DNA from: Phytophthora sp. 'mugwort'
Taxonomy: Eukaryota; Oomycota; Peronosporomycetes; Peronosporales; Peronosporaceae
Assembly (NCBI GenBank): GCA_033558025.1
Contig: JAUCEF010000003.1
Location: 1,638,001 to 1,702,000 of the forward strand
Length of the DNA stretch: 64,000 nucleotides
Direction of reading: 5' to 3'
In this document: positions 10,782-21,719 of the stretch, piece after piece
Numbering within the stretch: the first letter of the stretch is position 1
Layout: the number at the start of each line of letters is the position of its first letter
The notes under the pieces: generated by a model
The model's database searches: none
What the model saw: only the letters and a program-made list of their open reading frames with translations
What the model was told of the DNA's origin: nothing
Made by a program: the position numbers and the translations under genes

Positions 10782-11800
10782 TTAAGCGCCGAACATGGGC
10801 CGTAGTGATGCATGCAGGTTGGCTAGTATATCCCATGTAGACAGCCGCAAGGATACCGGCAGGGAGGCCTTGATGGACTTCAGAAGGATTGGTACACCGA
10901 AACCCCCATGGGACACAGGAACCTGTGCCCCGACCGAAACGGCATTCGTGCTGTAGGGGATCCTCCTTGGTTTGACTTCAATCCGCGAAGTCTCACGTAC
11001 AGACCACGTCTCTACAGTAGAAAGTGTCGGACCCCCTCCTGAACCCAGGATGACAAGACCCTCTGCTCGCAGCGCAAACACGTGAACAAGGAGTTGTTTA
11101 TGGCGACGATCTCCGATCGCCTCAAGGGAAGAAAAACGCCAGACCCCCCCCCCCCGGAGCGCGTGATCAAAGGGGTCGATAAACTGGAGAAAATCGAAGC
11201 AGGCTCCAGCATTTCTAGAGACACCGGGGCCTTGTGTCGGGCAGGAGCGTCGAGTCTGCGAATACGTTTGAGTAACATAGCATGCGAACGTGTGGATGTG
11301 TACCCGGAAAATTTTCTCCAGCCGCAGCGAAAAAGTGGCGGATGTCCAGCAATGTGGGCGGAATTGTAGAGCCACGAACGGGTGCACGGGACCCAACTCC
11401 AAACTGAAAGCCGTGAATGAAGTCGGAGATAACTCGAATTCTCCCTCAGATGTGACACCAGATAGCCACGGATGTATGTCTCGATGTGAGGTCCAGGAAA
11501 CCCACTTGGTCTTCGGCGCAAAATACTTGGCGAAGGTGAAATCGGCAACGGAATGTTCCCGGAGATACAGCGCCAAAGCGTCGAGGGTCTCTCGAGGTCT
11601 CTCGACGATTTGGCACAGTATATATCCGGGAACATTCCGTGAGACCCTTGACGTCGGTAGTCGGGGACACCTGTATCCAGACACGAGTTAGTTCTTCAAA
11701 TCGAGCGACGAAAGACGGGTGAGTAGCAAGGCGAGATCCAGCGTCAGCGTGGGTGTTATCCACGCCCGCGATATGAGAGGCGTATAGACGGCGGTGAAAC
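10782..11800 (-). pseudogene. Tyrosine recombinase remnant of the DIRS/Ngaro element
   Basis: Downstream of RNase H the minus strand first reads ASHIAGVDNTHADAGSRLA, the typical end of the RT-RH protein. A core-binding-like segment follows (LREHSVADFTFAKYFAPKTK, WVSWTSHRDIHPWLSG, near 11590-11450). A catalytic-domain-like segment is spread over other frames: LPLRRSEIVAI near 11115-11080 and a GLKSN-type motif near 10980-10950. These match the general plan of DIRS/Ngaro recombinases (LLRRSE and RxxxSKTDQ motifs), but I could not find an HxxR...Y block, so the 3' part of the gene may be lost. Multiple frame changes and an imperfect inverted duplication at 11548-11640 break it. The enzyme would splice the circular cDNA into the genome; this copy cannot. 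Confidence 0.55.
11548..11640. repeat. Imperfect inverted repeat, arms about 45 bp
   Basis: ACGGAATGTTCCCGG at 11548-11562 is answered by its exact reverse complement at 11626-11640, and pairing continues imperfectly inward through GCCAAA and GTCGAG to a short central turn. It sits at the RNase H/recombinase junction of the retroelement and may be a fold-back copy of coding sequence. Confidence 0.75.
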
Positions 11801-13060
11801 GAGCTAACGAGCTCTCCCAGTACCCGAGCAGCCGTACATGTCCTGCGCGTGCGTATTTCGTGCATCGAAGCGATTCTGCCACGCCACCGCTGAGGTGTTG
11901 TCGATGAGGAAACGAACGTGAAGCGGGCGATTTCCTGTTGCGGCTCGTTGGGCCCATCTGTCTCCCCACTTATGCACAGCGAATGTACACGAGAGCCGTT
12001 CCCGGAAGTTAATGTCGAAGCCATTACGCTCTCCATTGTTTGCGCGGGAGATGAGTTGGGTCTCTGCTGGCGCGAACGTGTACGTGAGAGCAGTCTGTGC
12101 GGACACATCCAAAGCGCAGAGCCCGTGATCACAGGCGTCTATCTCCACGGCAACATCAGGATGAGGGAGTCCGTTGAAGTACTCGGGAGACACTCCGTTC
12201 AGCATTGGGGAGTCGAGGATCTGCCACCACCTGAGGAGATCTTGTCTCATGGGTTCAGAAACTGTCACTCGCTGGAACCGGTGGAGGTTCGTTTCGCGGT
12301 GCCGCGGACGCTGGAGGAATCGCCGTGCTGGCTGAATGCATGTGGCGACGTGCCCGATGCTTCCGAGAAGCGACCGTTATCCTTTACGGGAGAGTTCGGA
12401 TGCGTTAAAGGTGGTCGCAACCAGATCGCGCGCCTTGAATCTTGTCCACAGGCATGGATACTGTTCAGCAATAGAGTCAAAGTCGATACCGATAACCTTC
12501 TGTTTCGGCGACCAGATCGTGAATTTTGCCTCGTAAACGGCACCGATGCCCAATACGGTGGCCGTGGCGTAACGAAGCGATCGCGCCATATCATCACAGT
12601 TTGAGACGATGTCCGCGGCCACGTTGACGTGATAGTCAACCCAGTGGTAGTTGAAGAATCCGGACGGGTTGTCGAGATTGGAGTGTGACCCCTGCACGAA
12701 CGACTATTGTACCACCGACCACGTAGTACGCACCAGACGACCCTGTCCACCCAAAAGGCGCTGTAAGCTCGATCACCAGAGCATTGCCGGCCTCCATGTG
12801 TCCGGCAAATAGATAGACGCCGCTAAAGATGTAAACATGGCGGAAGGCAGATGATACATCGCCGGCCATTAGGTCGATATTAGCGACGAGGTGTTTAGCT
12901 TGACCCGCATGATCTCAGCAGCGATTGCGTCGCAGTGTTTGTAGTCTGGGAGCATGATGTTGTCCTGATCTGTGAGTGCATTGATCGAGGCTTCTTCCGG
13001 GAAGGATAAGTCGTGGATAGTCCGCCCAGACGACTGCGGGTCTTCGCCAGCCTTGTCCAC
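11800..13060 (-). pseudogene. Reverse transcriptase-RNase H of the DIRS/Ngaro element, broken
   Basis: The reverse transcriptase begins near 13060 (KAGEDPQSSGRTIHDLSFPE) and continues in a second frame at 12869 (MAGDVSSAFRHVYIFS, then APFGWTGSSGAYYVVGG). The catalytic palm lies near 12697-12600. Its box reads HWVDYH at 12646-12629, where the family has HWVDDH, so one catalytic Asp is Tyr. RNase H follows at 12268-11804 with VEIDACDHGLCALD, a Glu in FRERLSCTFA and LIDNTSAVAW. At least three frame changes separate these parts. The protein copied element RNA into cDNA in the ancestor. The motif set is that of DIRS-like rather than LTR or LINE enzymes. Confidence 0.85.
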
Positions 13061-13333
13061 AACGTCAAACCGGCTGATGTAGACCTCCGGTCATATCGAG
13101 AGGAGGTCCATATCCAGCACCAGACAACACCAAGCGTCTTGTTCCTACCGAACGTTTTTGCGCAGTACGTTCACGCGCTGAATGGCGGATCCGTGGTTTG
13201 GTGGTGGCTTCTGTTGCTGCGGAGGCGCATCCTTGAGATCAGCACGCGCCCTTCCTTAGCGATTTCTTGTAATCTCCCAAGATGTTTCTACCCAGCGCAC
13301 ACTTTAGCAAGAACTACCGGGATCATGTGCTTG

Positions 13334-13456
13334 ATAGGTCGGTAGTCGTCCACCGTTTGCCCTCGTACCAGTTCATAGGTCGGTAGTCGTCCACCGTTTG
13401 CCCTCGTACCAGTTCATAGGTCGGTAGTCGTCCACCGTTTGCCCTCGTACCAGTTC
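13334..13456. repeat. Tandem repeat, three exact 41-bp units
   Basis: Units start at 13334, 13375 and 13416 and begin ATAGGTCGGTAGTCGTCCAC. On the minus strand the unit encodes ELVRGQTVDDYRPM, part of the retroelement gag/RT junction region. Because 41 is not a multiple of three, each extra copy shifts the reading frame. Confidence 0.95.
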
Positions 13457-16226
13457 AGCAAAGGACGGCAGCGGCACCCGAGTTCTTCTTGCGAACTCTG
13501 AGAGAGTCTGCTTTAGAAGGATGTCGAGTAGGTACTCGTTTCCTGAGTCAGACTTGTGTAGCGTAGTATACAGCACCGACGGTAGCTTCAACCCGACGGA
13601 CGCTAGAGAGCTTCTCTCGGGGTGAGGGTGTGCATCTCATTGATTGTCTGAGCCCGAGTAGCAGCATTTTGATGCGCTTTACTAGCCAGGCATTCGGTAT
13701 CACCTTCCTTGGAGCGCGTATAGTTCCGGTGAAAGCCCGAGTTTCGGACGATAGCCTTAGTCCCGAAATTTCTTGGCGTTCGTGTCACATGTGTTATGCC
13801 CGTCGAGGCGATGGTCACTGTCGACATGGTCATCCTCACCGGATTTACATGTGCGTACTCTTTGTCCGCCGTCAAAACGCAAGTGTGTAGGCCGTCTGAC
13901 TGTATAGCAGGCGGAAGCGGCTGTATAGCACGCTAAGAAGGCTGCGTAGCATTCGAATACGGCTGAACAGCATATGGTGATTGCTGTATAGCTGCTGGTA
14001 ACGATTGCTGTATAGCATGTAACGATGGCTGTATAGCCTGTGCAGGTGGCTGTACAGCTTTTGGATTTCGACCAGAGTGGAAATCCCCGTGGCATACACT
14101 TATCGGTGTAGCCGTCGGCTGCGTACGTATATCAGTGTATAGTGTTGCCGCGGGCTGTATAGATGTGCTGGAATCGCTAAGCTGTATAGCCGCTCAACCT
14201 GAAGTTGCCTGTACAAGCGGAGGACGTGCGTTACCAAATGGGTCGGTCGAGAAATCGCTCGATAATTGCCCCAGATTCCTCGCTAGATCTTGGCAAAATT
14301 TGTCCATGCTGAGGGAGATTTCAGGCGCGTTTATAGGATTTTGACGGGCGACGAGCGTCGATTTAGACCCTACGCCACCCCCATAGCCTCCCGGCGGATT
14401 TTCGGTGTGGACATTAAAGATGCTACTTGACTCTCTTGACAAACAAAATGTAACTATTTCTTTATTATCTTCCTTATGCAGAATGCATTCCCGAAGTGAC
14501 GCAGAGTCGGCTTCACCTCGGCGACCTTACTGTCTCCTTCCTTTCGGGATCCGTGGCGGAGGCCGTTGTAGTGACGTTCGCGCCCGCGTCCACACGTCTC
14601 ATCCACCTACTCGCGAACACGGCGTGGGCCTTCGTCGCGCCAGTCGTGAACACGCTGTGGGTGTCTGCACCGCTCGTGTGTACCACCGGAACACTCCAAC
14701 CCCCCCCAAGGCCACGGAGACATGGCTCTTTCCCGTATTGATCCTTGTCTCCGTGGCCTTGTCGTTAACATGATTAACGTGCTCTCCGCTCCAGCGGGGC
14801 TGACTGTCGCGAACTTGAGGGACTTGGGTCTCCGCTTCGGGAGATGGCGTTCACCAGAGCCATCGACTACTTCGAGCCGTGTAGTCGATAGCTGCCACAG
14901 CGCGGCCAAATTCCTCCCACCATGACGGTTCGTCTCGCTGAAGATGGACCAGTGCTGCGCCCAGCCACTTGGCCACTAGAGTAGCGTAAGTCGAATGCGG
15001 ACATGAGCTCGCGCAGGGTCAGCTGACTTGTTCCTCGGCACGAAGCTCGGAAGTCGATCCGTTACTTTCACCACGTAAGCGTACCACAGTCTTTCGCCCA
15101 TAGCGGACAGATCGTCGATCCCGTCCAGAATGTCGTCATAGCTGCCACAGGCGGCTGACACCCGTGGGAGTGTGGCTTCAAGAGAGAAGTCACCAGAGAA
15201 ATTGCTGTTTGTCGATCAAGCCTCCAACGTCTCCAGGTCGCTGAACTCCCGCAAATGCATGACGGTTAGCCCTCATAGGCCCAGGCGGCCGGTGTAAGTT
15301 GTCATCAGAACAGCCAGTGTAATCTTGAACCGTACGCACTCCGCCTCTCGTAAACTTGTCACAAACGACATGGCAGACAGGGACTTACCTTCACTTGGAT
15401 CCAACACAGGCAACATCCTGTTGGCGGCCAGCACATGCGCCTGGGGCGGGTGATAGTCGCCCTTCGCTTTCTTCGGCTCCTCTGGGAAGCTCGCACTTGA
15501 AGCTGTTCACTTCACGCGGAGGGAGCTCGCCCCGGACGTTCGGGTGAGTCCCGCCGAGGCTTACCTGCTGACAACTTTGAACTTGCATTTGGAGACGCTG
15601 TACTTGATCTCTTAGGAACTTCAACTATTTCGTAGCTCCACTAGGGGTACAATTGACGCGGAAGGGGCTTCAGGCGCTTCAACTAGGTCTCTAGGGCTTG
15701 AGTTGGTTGTCGACGTAAGCCCTGGCGGAAAGTGTTCATGAACGCCGCCAGGTTAAAACCAGTCGCGTTAATTGAGCGGGATGCGCCGCCGCAGCAGCTG
15801 GTGACGAGGAACGCGACGTATCCGTAGTAGTTCGGCGCCGGCTTCGCCGGGGGCACCTCTGGAGCTGGGGCGTCTGCTGTGACCTTGGACCGAGGGGGAG
15901 TCTTGCGGACGATCTTCTTCTTGCCCTTCCTTGCTTCAGCGAGCTCTGCCACTGTCATCTTCCGCTTCGTCTGGGCCCTCTTTGACGCCTTGATTGGAGG
16001 CGCCTTGGAAACCGACGCGGGCTCGCGTTGTCGTCCAGGACGCTCCATCTTCCGTCACGTCCGCCACTTCGGCCGCTGGAGTCGTCGGGCCGGTGGTAGG
16101 GAAGCTGGAGACCGTAGGTGATGTATCCAGAAGGGTCGCAGGGCTGTCGGGGCCCGCAACTGCCGCGTCAGGCGCGCGTGTCTCCGCGGCGGGGTTGGTC
16201 GTCGTCTCATCTCTTCCGCGGGTCAT
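13400..16226 (-). pseudogene. Gag-like ORF of the DIRS/Ngaro element, broken
   Basis: From 16226 the minus strand shows Thr/Ala/Pro-rich sequence, then a Lys-rich stretch (KRAQTKRKMTVAELAEARKG, near 15970) and NAAAFMNTFRQGLRR-like sequence (INATGFNLAAFMNTF). A heptad-like RDQVQRLQMQVQ coiled coil follows near 15610. YDDILDGIDDLSAMGERLWY is near 15140-15080, and NARPPLVQATSG is near 14230. A Gln/Pro-rich set of short repeats (AIQPS, AIQQS, AVQP) runs through 14080-13890. These are in several frames. No enzyme motif is present and the position before RT suggests a structural (gag) role; this is inference from order. A 15-bp hairpin at 14708-14760 and the 41-bp triplication lie within it. Confidence 0.6.
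14708..14760. repeat. Inverted repeat, 15-bp perfect arms
   Basis: AAGGCCACGGAGACA at 14708-14722 is the reverse complement of 14746-14760, with a 23-nt spacer. It follows a run of C. It lies in the gag-like pseudogene. Confidence 0.9.
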
Positions 16227-16266
16227 CAGGGTCTTGCTGGTGGTGTGCTGGGTGAAGAAAACCCCC

Positions 16267-16391
16267 GTCTTAAGCTTCTAGCTACGCGTCTAGCGGAACT
16301 GAGCTAAATCGGTGACGGAGGGCGCTTGTCGACTGTTTGTGTACCACATTTTATTTAGTGTATAAAACACCATTCCTTCTTTCACATGGAA
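16267..16391 (-). repeat. Split direct repeat A1 of the DIRS/Ngaro element
   Basis: Counterpart of 10299-10440 in the same orientation, with shared blocks from CTTAAGCTTC through GGAGGGCGCTTGTCGACTG to CACATGGAA. It marks the 5' end of the minus-strand element. No B-type block is found next to it, as expected for A1. Confidence 0.8.
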
Positions 16392-16703
16392 AGATATCTA
16401 CCCGTTTTTTGCACGAACTTCTACGTTTTAATTGGACCCATTGCCTGAGTGCCCGAGAACACGATCCAAATACTTGTCAGAAGCCTTGGCGTTGTATTCC
16501 TGATCTTGAGGAGCTTATCTTAGTAATACTCGGACGTGGTGCAGGTATAGTCTCCGCAACGCTGTTCGTGCCTGGTGCTGCAGGGTAAGAAAGGCCTGTC
16601 TTGAAGTCGTGTTTGAGGCCGTTTGACTGGAAGGTGCAGCCTTCGCTTCACCGCGGAGACATACCTTTATTGTGCGCTAGTGTTACATCTTTCATGGCAC
16701 GAA

Positions 16704-17471
16704 CTACCGTAATTGGTTTTCTGAAACAGCGCTCATTACGCGATTGTTCTCATAGGTGAATCCAGAAACTTTTTCAGGGGATGGTGTCAACCTATCAAGT
16801 GTTAAACGGTGAGTTATGACTATTGAGTCCCGGCTTCTAATTCTAGACAAAGCGACGTATGCAAAAGCAACATTCAGAATTGAGTTCGAATGAATACAAA
16901 ACGTAGCTGCTTGTGAGCACTTGTATTTTGTGGGCATAGCGTATGCCACCCGGAAAGGCGTTCGTCTTAGAACAAAACAAGGGTCGCTCGAGGATTATCC
17001 CCGTGATACGTCGTTCAGCAATCACAACTTGATTGCTGTTAAATGTTAGGGACATCTTCCAGTAGCGAGGGACCTGAGTAAGCATCAACAATCTGATTGG
17101 CATTTTTGACCGGCCGCAAACATAAACCAGCGTTTAAGCTATACTGTATTAACGTCAGAGTTACCGGAACGCCTATGCAGAGGTTTAGTTTGCTTGCAAA
17201 CACGCGGTCACGATCAGAACTGGCAGCTTTTGCATCGATCAAAAGCGCACTCACGGTTCCGGTAGGAATGTCCCCCTTGATTGTCAATATTTTCTGTTGT
17301 ACAACGAAGTGCTGGGATTAATACCCTTTTCGACGTTCTTCGGGTGGCAGCGTGCTCGCCAAAAACATTGTGCATATCCATCACAATATGATTTATCAGC
17401 CAGCTTTTGCTTGATCCTCCTTCGCCGTTAATAACCACTTGCAGCGGTTTGTAGAGTGAGTTTTCCAGCAA
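16704..17471 (-). pseudogene. PIF1-like helicase remnant, probably Helitron
   Basis: At 17471-17390 the minus strand reads LQVVINGEGGSSKSWLINHI, a degenerate Walker A motif in the context typical of PIF1 helicases carried by Helitrons (family form GGTGKS). TVSALLIDAKAASSDRDRVF follows, then a C-terminal segment at 16949-16704 with FAYVALSRIRSRDSIVI, the conserved YVALSR box of PIF1 helicases. Intermediate domains are missing or frameshifted: about 770 bases remain of a gene that is normally several kilobases, and no Rep nuclease motif is present. I assign it to a Helitron because host PIF1 genes are rarely found as fragments among transposons. Confidence 0.7.
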
Positions 17472-19780
17472 GCAGTAAGTTGTGGGTAATTCCTTCGTTT
17501 CAGTCTCAGGATCGCTAGCTGTGTCTTCAGTGATGCGAATTCCGTGTCGTCATGTGGGCTATCTTACTAGTCTCGTGTCTACGTTGTGCTGCCGCCAGTC
17601 TTGTCTGTCCTAACACGCACTACGCTAACCTAAACACGCACGATGAACGGCACTTGAGTTCCTAGGCCTCACAGCGTAAGGGAATTCACGCACGAGAGCT
17701 ACGCCAAGTCGCTCAACACGTAGTGCCGGGGGCTAAACTACCCTCTCTTTGGTCACCGTGCGTTGCTATGCTATCGGGCTGCAGATACCGACGACTCCTA
17801 CGGGGCTGTAGATACCCGTCTCCCTCTCGCATGGAAGCTCACCTTCCAGGCTCGTAAGTTGCCTCTCCGCAAACCACTTCGTCGCTTCACCTATCAACTG
17901 CTCTGTGTATTATTCGGTTGTTAAACCACTGTACCGAGCCGGTACGTTGCTGCTGCTCGCTGGAAGCACTCGCCTGCTCCGCGGCAAATCTTAAACTGAC
18001 TGCTAGTTCTATAATGCTCATCTCCTCGACTTCGGCTCTCACTGATTCTCCGCCGCCCGTTAGCTACTCCGCACCTTCAGGCAGCAACGGCGACGCTTTG
18101 TGCGAAGATCTCCATACACTTCCGCCTGAACATCGTCTGTCGGATCTTCAACCAGTTGCTCATCCGGGGTCTGCCGCCCTGACCCACCACTTCTAGCTCG
18201 TCGACAATTGGCTCCGTTGTAGTGACACGCAGCCCATCAGCCGCGTCATCGTGCGAAGACAAGACTGGTATGGTAAACTACAAAGGTGTCGATTTCTTAC
18301 TGCAAAAATACGTAGCATTTCAACCAATGAACGTCCAATTCGTTTAGTTGCCGCAAGAAAATAAAAATATTAGCCAATCCGGCGTTTTCTTGGAAACTAC
18401 CGTGAATATCTTAACCGCTTGCTGTTCTTCACTCTGCATCCGGGAGGATTGTGATCAGCATTCAGGCCTCAGGCAACTACAGATCCCCTCGCCAATGCAA
18501 TACCACCGGTGGAAGCTATTCGTACAACAATCTATTATCTATTCGAGCGTGAACTGTTTATACAAACGACCATAGGGAGCGAAGTCGGTGGATCACTCAA
18601 CGTATTAGGTTTAATGAGATATTAGCTTGCGCAGCTACTAAATTGACGAGGGGGAACTGTACCATCAATTCGTAAGGCACGCGTTGCTGCACCCAACTCG
18701 CCGTGTCACATTTTTAGCTTAAGCTTATGTTTGTATTAATCGTCTCACATCAAGATTAACCCTAGCCTCCCGGGGACCGATAACATCGCGGTCTTGTGCT
18801 TTGCTTCGCAAAGGCAATCGCTGCGCTCCTGCAAGGAGAAGATTCTATGTTCGGCCAGCTACAGTGCTCGGCTCGCTGGAAAGCTCGGCGCTGGGCCCGC
18901 CTCCGCAAATACTGCGCGGGTTTGCTGCGGCTACGTGCGTTCGCAATCGCTCTCCTCGGTTGGTCGTTTATGTGACATTCACTCAGTAGGGTGCAGCACT
19001 CATTCTCATTCCTTAAAATGTGAGTTTGTGCCCTTTTGGAACGGATTTTTTTGACCTTGTATAGTATAGTTTAGGCAAGGCACGCGAAAGGGTTGATGTA
19101 TGTGATAAATAAGATACACATATCGACGGAAGATATGGCCTGTGAACAGAAATGCGATCCCATAAAAAATCTTAGTGCAAGCGTAGACTACAAAGGACGT
19201 TGGTTATGGCCTATCATCGTGACTGGTTATTAATTACCTTTGTTTTGACGAATAGGCGCCGATCAAAATTGATCTCCTTCAAAAATATTTATAGCTCGGC
19301 GACGGTGTAAAGACTATGGCAAACTGTTTTATTGTAGTCAATCTCGGAGATACTCGTACAGGTGCTAAATCGGGTCATTTGTTATCAGCACTCGTACACA
19401 ATACAAGTAACCTTAAAAATATTTAGTATTCTTTCACAGTAATATTGTACCTAAACTTTTTTTATTTTTTTTTTTGGGGGGGGGGCAGAGTGTCTATTCA
19501 CTTTAGTATTTACTAAGCCAAGTGATCAGTGCCGGTGCCGATCGGTCCGGTGACTGGTCTTGTTGGTCATCGGATTAGAAGATCCTCTCGGTTGAATTTG
19601 GATAATGTCCAGGCAGGCTGAGAGCTGAGCTCCCCGGACCGCCGTATCCGCCCTGCGAAGCTCTCAGTAGGCTATTGCTTCCAGTTGTCTCATGGAAGCT
19701 CTCCAGAATCCCTCCGCGGTTGCTGTCGAAATACTAAGTTGATCTGTTGCGTCCAAAGCCTCGTGAGACCGATCGAGCAT
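17472..19780. other. Long non-coding stretch
   Basis: No supported gene in about 2.3 kb. Two things are visible. A copy of the GC-rich dispersed repeat lies near 18840-18960 (AAGCTCGGCGCTGGGCCCGC, then CGCAAATACTGCGCGG). A homopolymer block of T runs followed by ten G lies at 19457-19485. The 17530-17930 portion is dense in CACG/CGTG words and could be a solo terminal repeat, but I found no partner copy in the window. Confidence 0.4.
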
Positions 19781-20318
19781 AAAATTGTCCAGATGCGATC
19801 CCATTCCTTCGCAAAACCATCCAGACTGTCCGGGTATCTGCGTCATATCGCTGCTCACGTTGAAGTTTTTTTTGCCTCCCAACACGACGAACAAACCGCA
19901 ACTTCTAGACGCAGGAATAATTGCCGCTTTCAAGCGCAATTACCGGCGGCGGCAAGTGCAGCACGCCTTTGGAAAGCTTGAAGCAGACCCGACCACGGAC
20001 CTAAGCAGCGTCGCCAAGCTCAAAACGTCGACGTGCTGTAGTCGGTTTTGTAGAGCATCGAGAGCTGGAACGCTCTGCCTCCCAGCGTCTTCAGTAACTG
20101 CTGAAAGAAGGCAGGCTTACTTGACCCTATACACGTGCGAGTACGCGCACGCGGACGGGGAGGCCGGCATCATGAACGAGCTGGCAGAGCTGCCGTCGTG
20201 TCTGCACCCCTCGAATCCGATGTCGGTCGAAGATCTGTTGAACACACCAGAAGAGAACGTCCTCTCGGATGAGCCAACGGACGAAGATATATGCCGGGTA
20301 GAGTCTTCACAGAGCTAA
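19780..20318 (+). pseudogene. 3' part of a pogo/Tigger-like transposase
   Basis: The frame at 19785-20318 contains LPPNTTNKPQLLDAGIIAAF followed by KRNYRRRQ, the third catalytic Asp region of pogo/Tigger DDE_1 transposases, and ends with SVEDLLNTPEENVLSDEPTD. That tail is related to the fragment at 30592-30995. The first two catalytic residues and the DNA-binding domain are absent: the copy is truncated on its 5' side near 19780. It collides with a minus-strand pogo remnant of a different subfamily, with their 3' ends overlapping around 20170-20330. Confidence 0.75.
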
Positions 20319-20329
20319 ATAGTTCCGAG

Positions 20330-21708
20330 CAAGACGGCGTGGTGGGAAATCTCGACGAAGAAGACGATTGTGCTGCTTCTGCCGATCCGACGCCAGATTG
20401 TGCCCTCAATATTGCGTCCTGCAGCTTGACACGCGTTTGCTCCCGGCTATTCTTCGCAGCATGGTACTCGATAAGCTGATCCCGTAACCGCTCAATGCAA
20501 AGGGCGCGAAGTCTTAATTTCAGTGGGTTGTTCAATGAAACGTCCGCCGGATGGCAGAGGTATGTGCAGCGAGGCGTAAGCTTCAGAAGAATTACATTAA
20601 TAGACTTGGCATATGCAACGACTTCATCCGTCCAGTGACCACTAAAGTCATCCCATAAGAGCAGGACATTCTCATCACGGGTGGCGCGATCTGCAAAGTG
20701 GAACTCGAGAAACCTTAGCGCCTGATGAGCGTTCCACCACGCAGACTTATTACCGTAAAGCTCACATTCCGACTGAACTTGCACAGCTCGAAATTCTCGT
20801 TTCCACACGGTTTCACTAAAGCCATGGCGCAACCCTTCGTTCTCTTTTTGCTTCTCTTTTGTTTTTGCGGGCGTGCTTTTAATGAGAATAAAATTTTGGT
20901 ACTTAATACCCTCCCAATCGGCCAGAAGCATGACGGTTGCTCGTGCCTTCTCTTTATTCGTACATTTAACCCACACAATTTTCACACCACGCTCCGAAAT
21001 GGTGTGTTTAGGCAATAACTAAAAAAACACAGCTAAACGGCTATTAGATATAATATCAGATCATAACAGGAATTCAGTAGTGTACCTGTCTGGTCAGCAT
21101 TGTATACTTGAACGCAGTGTTTTTCCACTATTGTCTGTCGACCCAACGCATTAAACTCTTGAGGTGCTGCATGGGCTTCTTGTGGCGGTGTTTGACCCTG
21201 CCTAATCCGTGCGCTAAGTGACATGCGATGTCTGCGGAGAAACAGCTTGATCCACGTTGCCGACGCTCCAGACGTTTCGCCTGCACAACACTTTGCAGCC
21301 CCCTCTTTGCTTCAAGCTAGATCATTAAACGGGGCACAGGCGCCCCATCATGACGAAGCGAGTTCACCCACAACACCAGCTCCGCTTCGGCGGCTTTGGG
21401 AAGCACCGTAGCATCGCCGAGACTCCTCAGGTTGCGGTGACGTCCTCGTCCCTTTTCGCAAGTCTGCTGAATAGTGCGTTTCTGCTTGGCCGCCACTCGG
21501 GATACCTTTGGGTGCCTTTCGCGACGCACAACTCTCTTTCCACGGGTTGACCTCGTGGAGCTGACAGTGCTGCCCTGTCCAGTGATTGATCAGCTTTCTC
21601 CATACTGCTTAAGCTACCGGACACTCCCAGAATAGGTGCTCGTATATCTCCTTCTTTCCTTGGCATGTTGGTCCCGCCAACACGAATTGTCCGTCGGTCT
21701 TCTTTCAT
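20330..21708 (-). pseudogene. Pogo-like transposase, nearly full length but broken
   Basis: The N terminus at 21708-21317 contains VERELCVAKGTQRYPEW (helix-turn-helix) and PKAAEAELVLWVNSLRHDGA (CENP-B-type domain), in two frames. MSLSARIRQGQTPPQEA and then VYNADQTG, the first catalytic Asp, lie at 21224-21090. The rest of the core runs from 21015: LPKHTISERGVKIVWVKCT, VLLLWDDFSGHWTDEV (second Asp) and CTYLCHPADVSLNNPLK (third Asp). All three acidic residues survive, but the N-terminal half has frame changes and a stop. Between VYNADQT and LPKHT about 70 AT-rich bases ending in a T run plus AG interrupt the normally contiguous motif; this may be an intron or an insertion. Confidence 0.82.
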
Positions 21709-21719
21709 AGTATAGATTG

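Larger units (their letters stand above)
10217..16391 (-). mobile_element. DIRS/Ngaro-type tyrosine-recombinase retrotransposon, decayed, with split direct repeats
   Basis: A unit of about 6.2 kb on the minus strand carries, in order, a gag-like ORF (16.2-13.4 kb), a DIRS-type reverse transcriptase, RNase H and tyrosine recombinase-like sequence (to 10.8 kb). The ends carry two repeat pairs. One (A) occurs at 16267-16391 and 10299-10440, in the same orientation. The other (B) occurs at 10441-10537 and 10217-10295. Read 5' to 3' on the minus strand the order is A1, ORFs, B1, A2, B2, the split-direct-repeat structure known for Ngaro and PAT groups, not the inverted repeats of DIRS-1. The ORFs are full of frameshifts, so this copy is dead, but the ends are still recognisable. 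Such elements integrate by recombinase without target duplications. Confidence 0.8.

Noticed and set aside
13334..13456. CRISPR-like array
   Set aside because: Units are directly adjacent with no spacers and lie in a eukaryotic retroelement.
17530..17930. Solo LTR
   Set aside because: Composition is suggestive but no second copy, TG/CA ends or target duplication could be established by eye.
19457..19485. Poly(T)/poly(G) block as a retrotransposon poly(A) tail
   Set aside because: No element 3' end adjoins it and the mixed T-then-G structure is not a tail.
20170..20330. Ser-rich C-terminal extension of the minus-strand pogo transposase
   Set aside because: This stretch is the antisense of the plus-strand Tigger-like tail with a clear DEPTDED motif.
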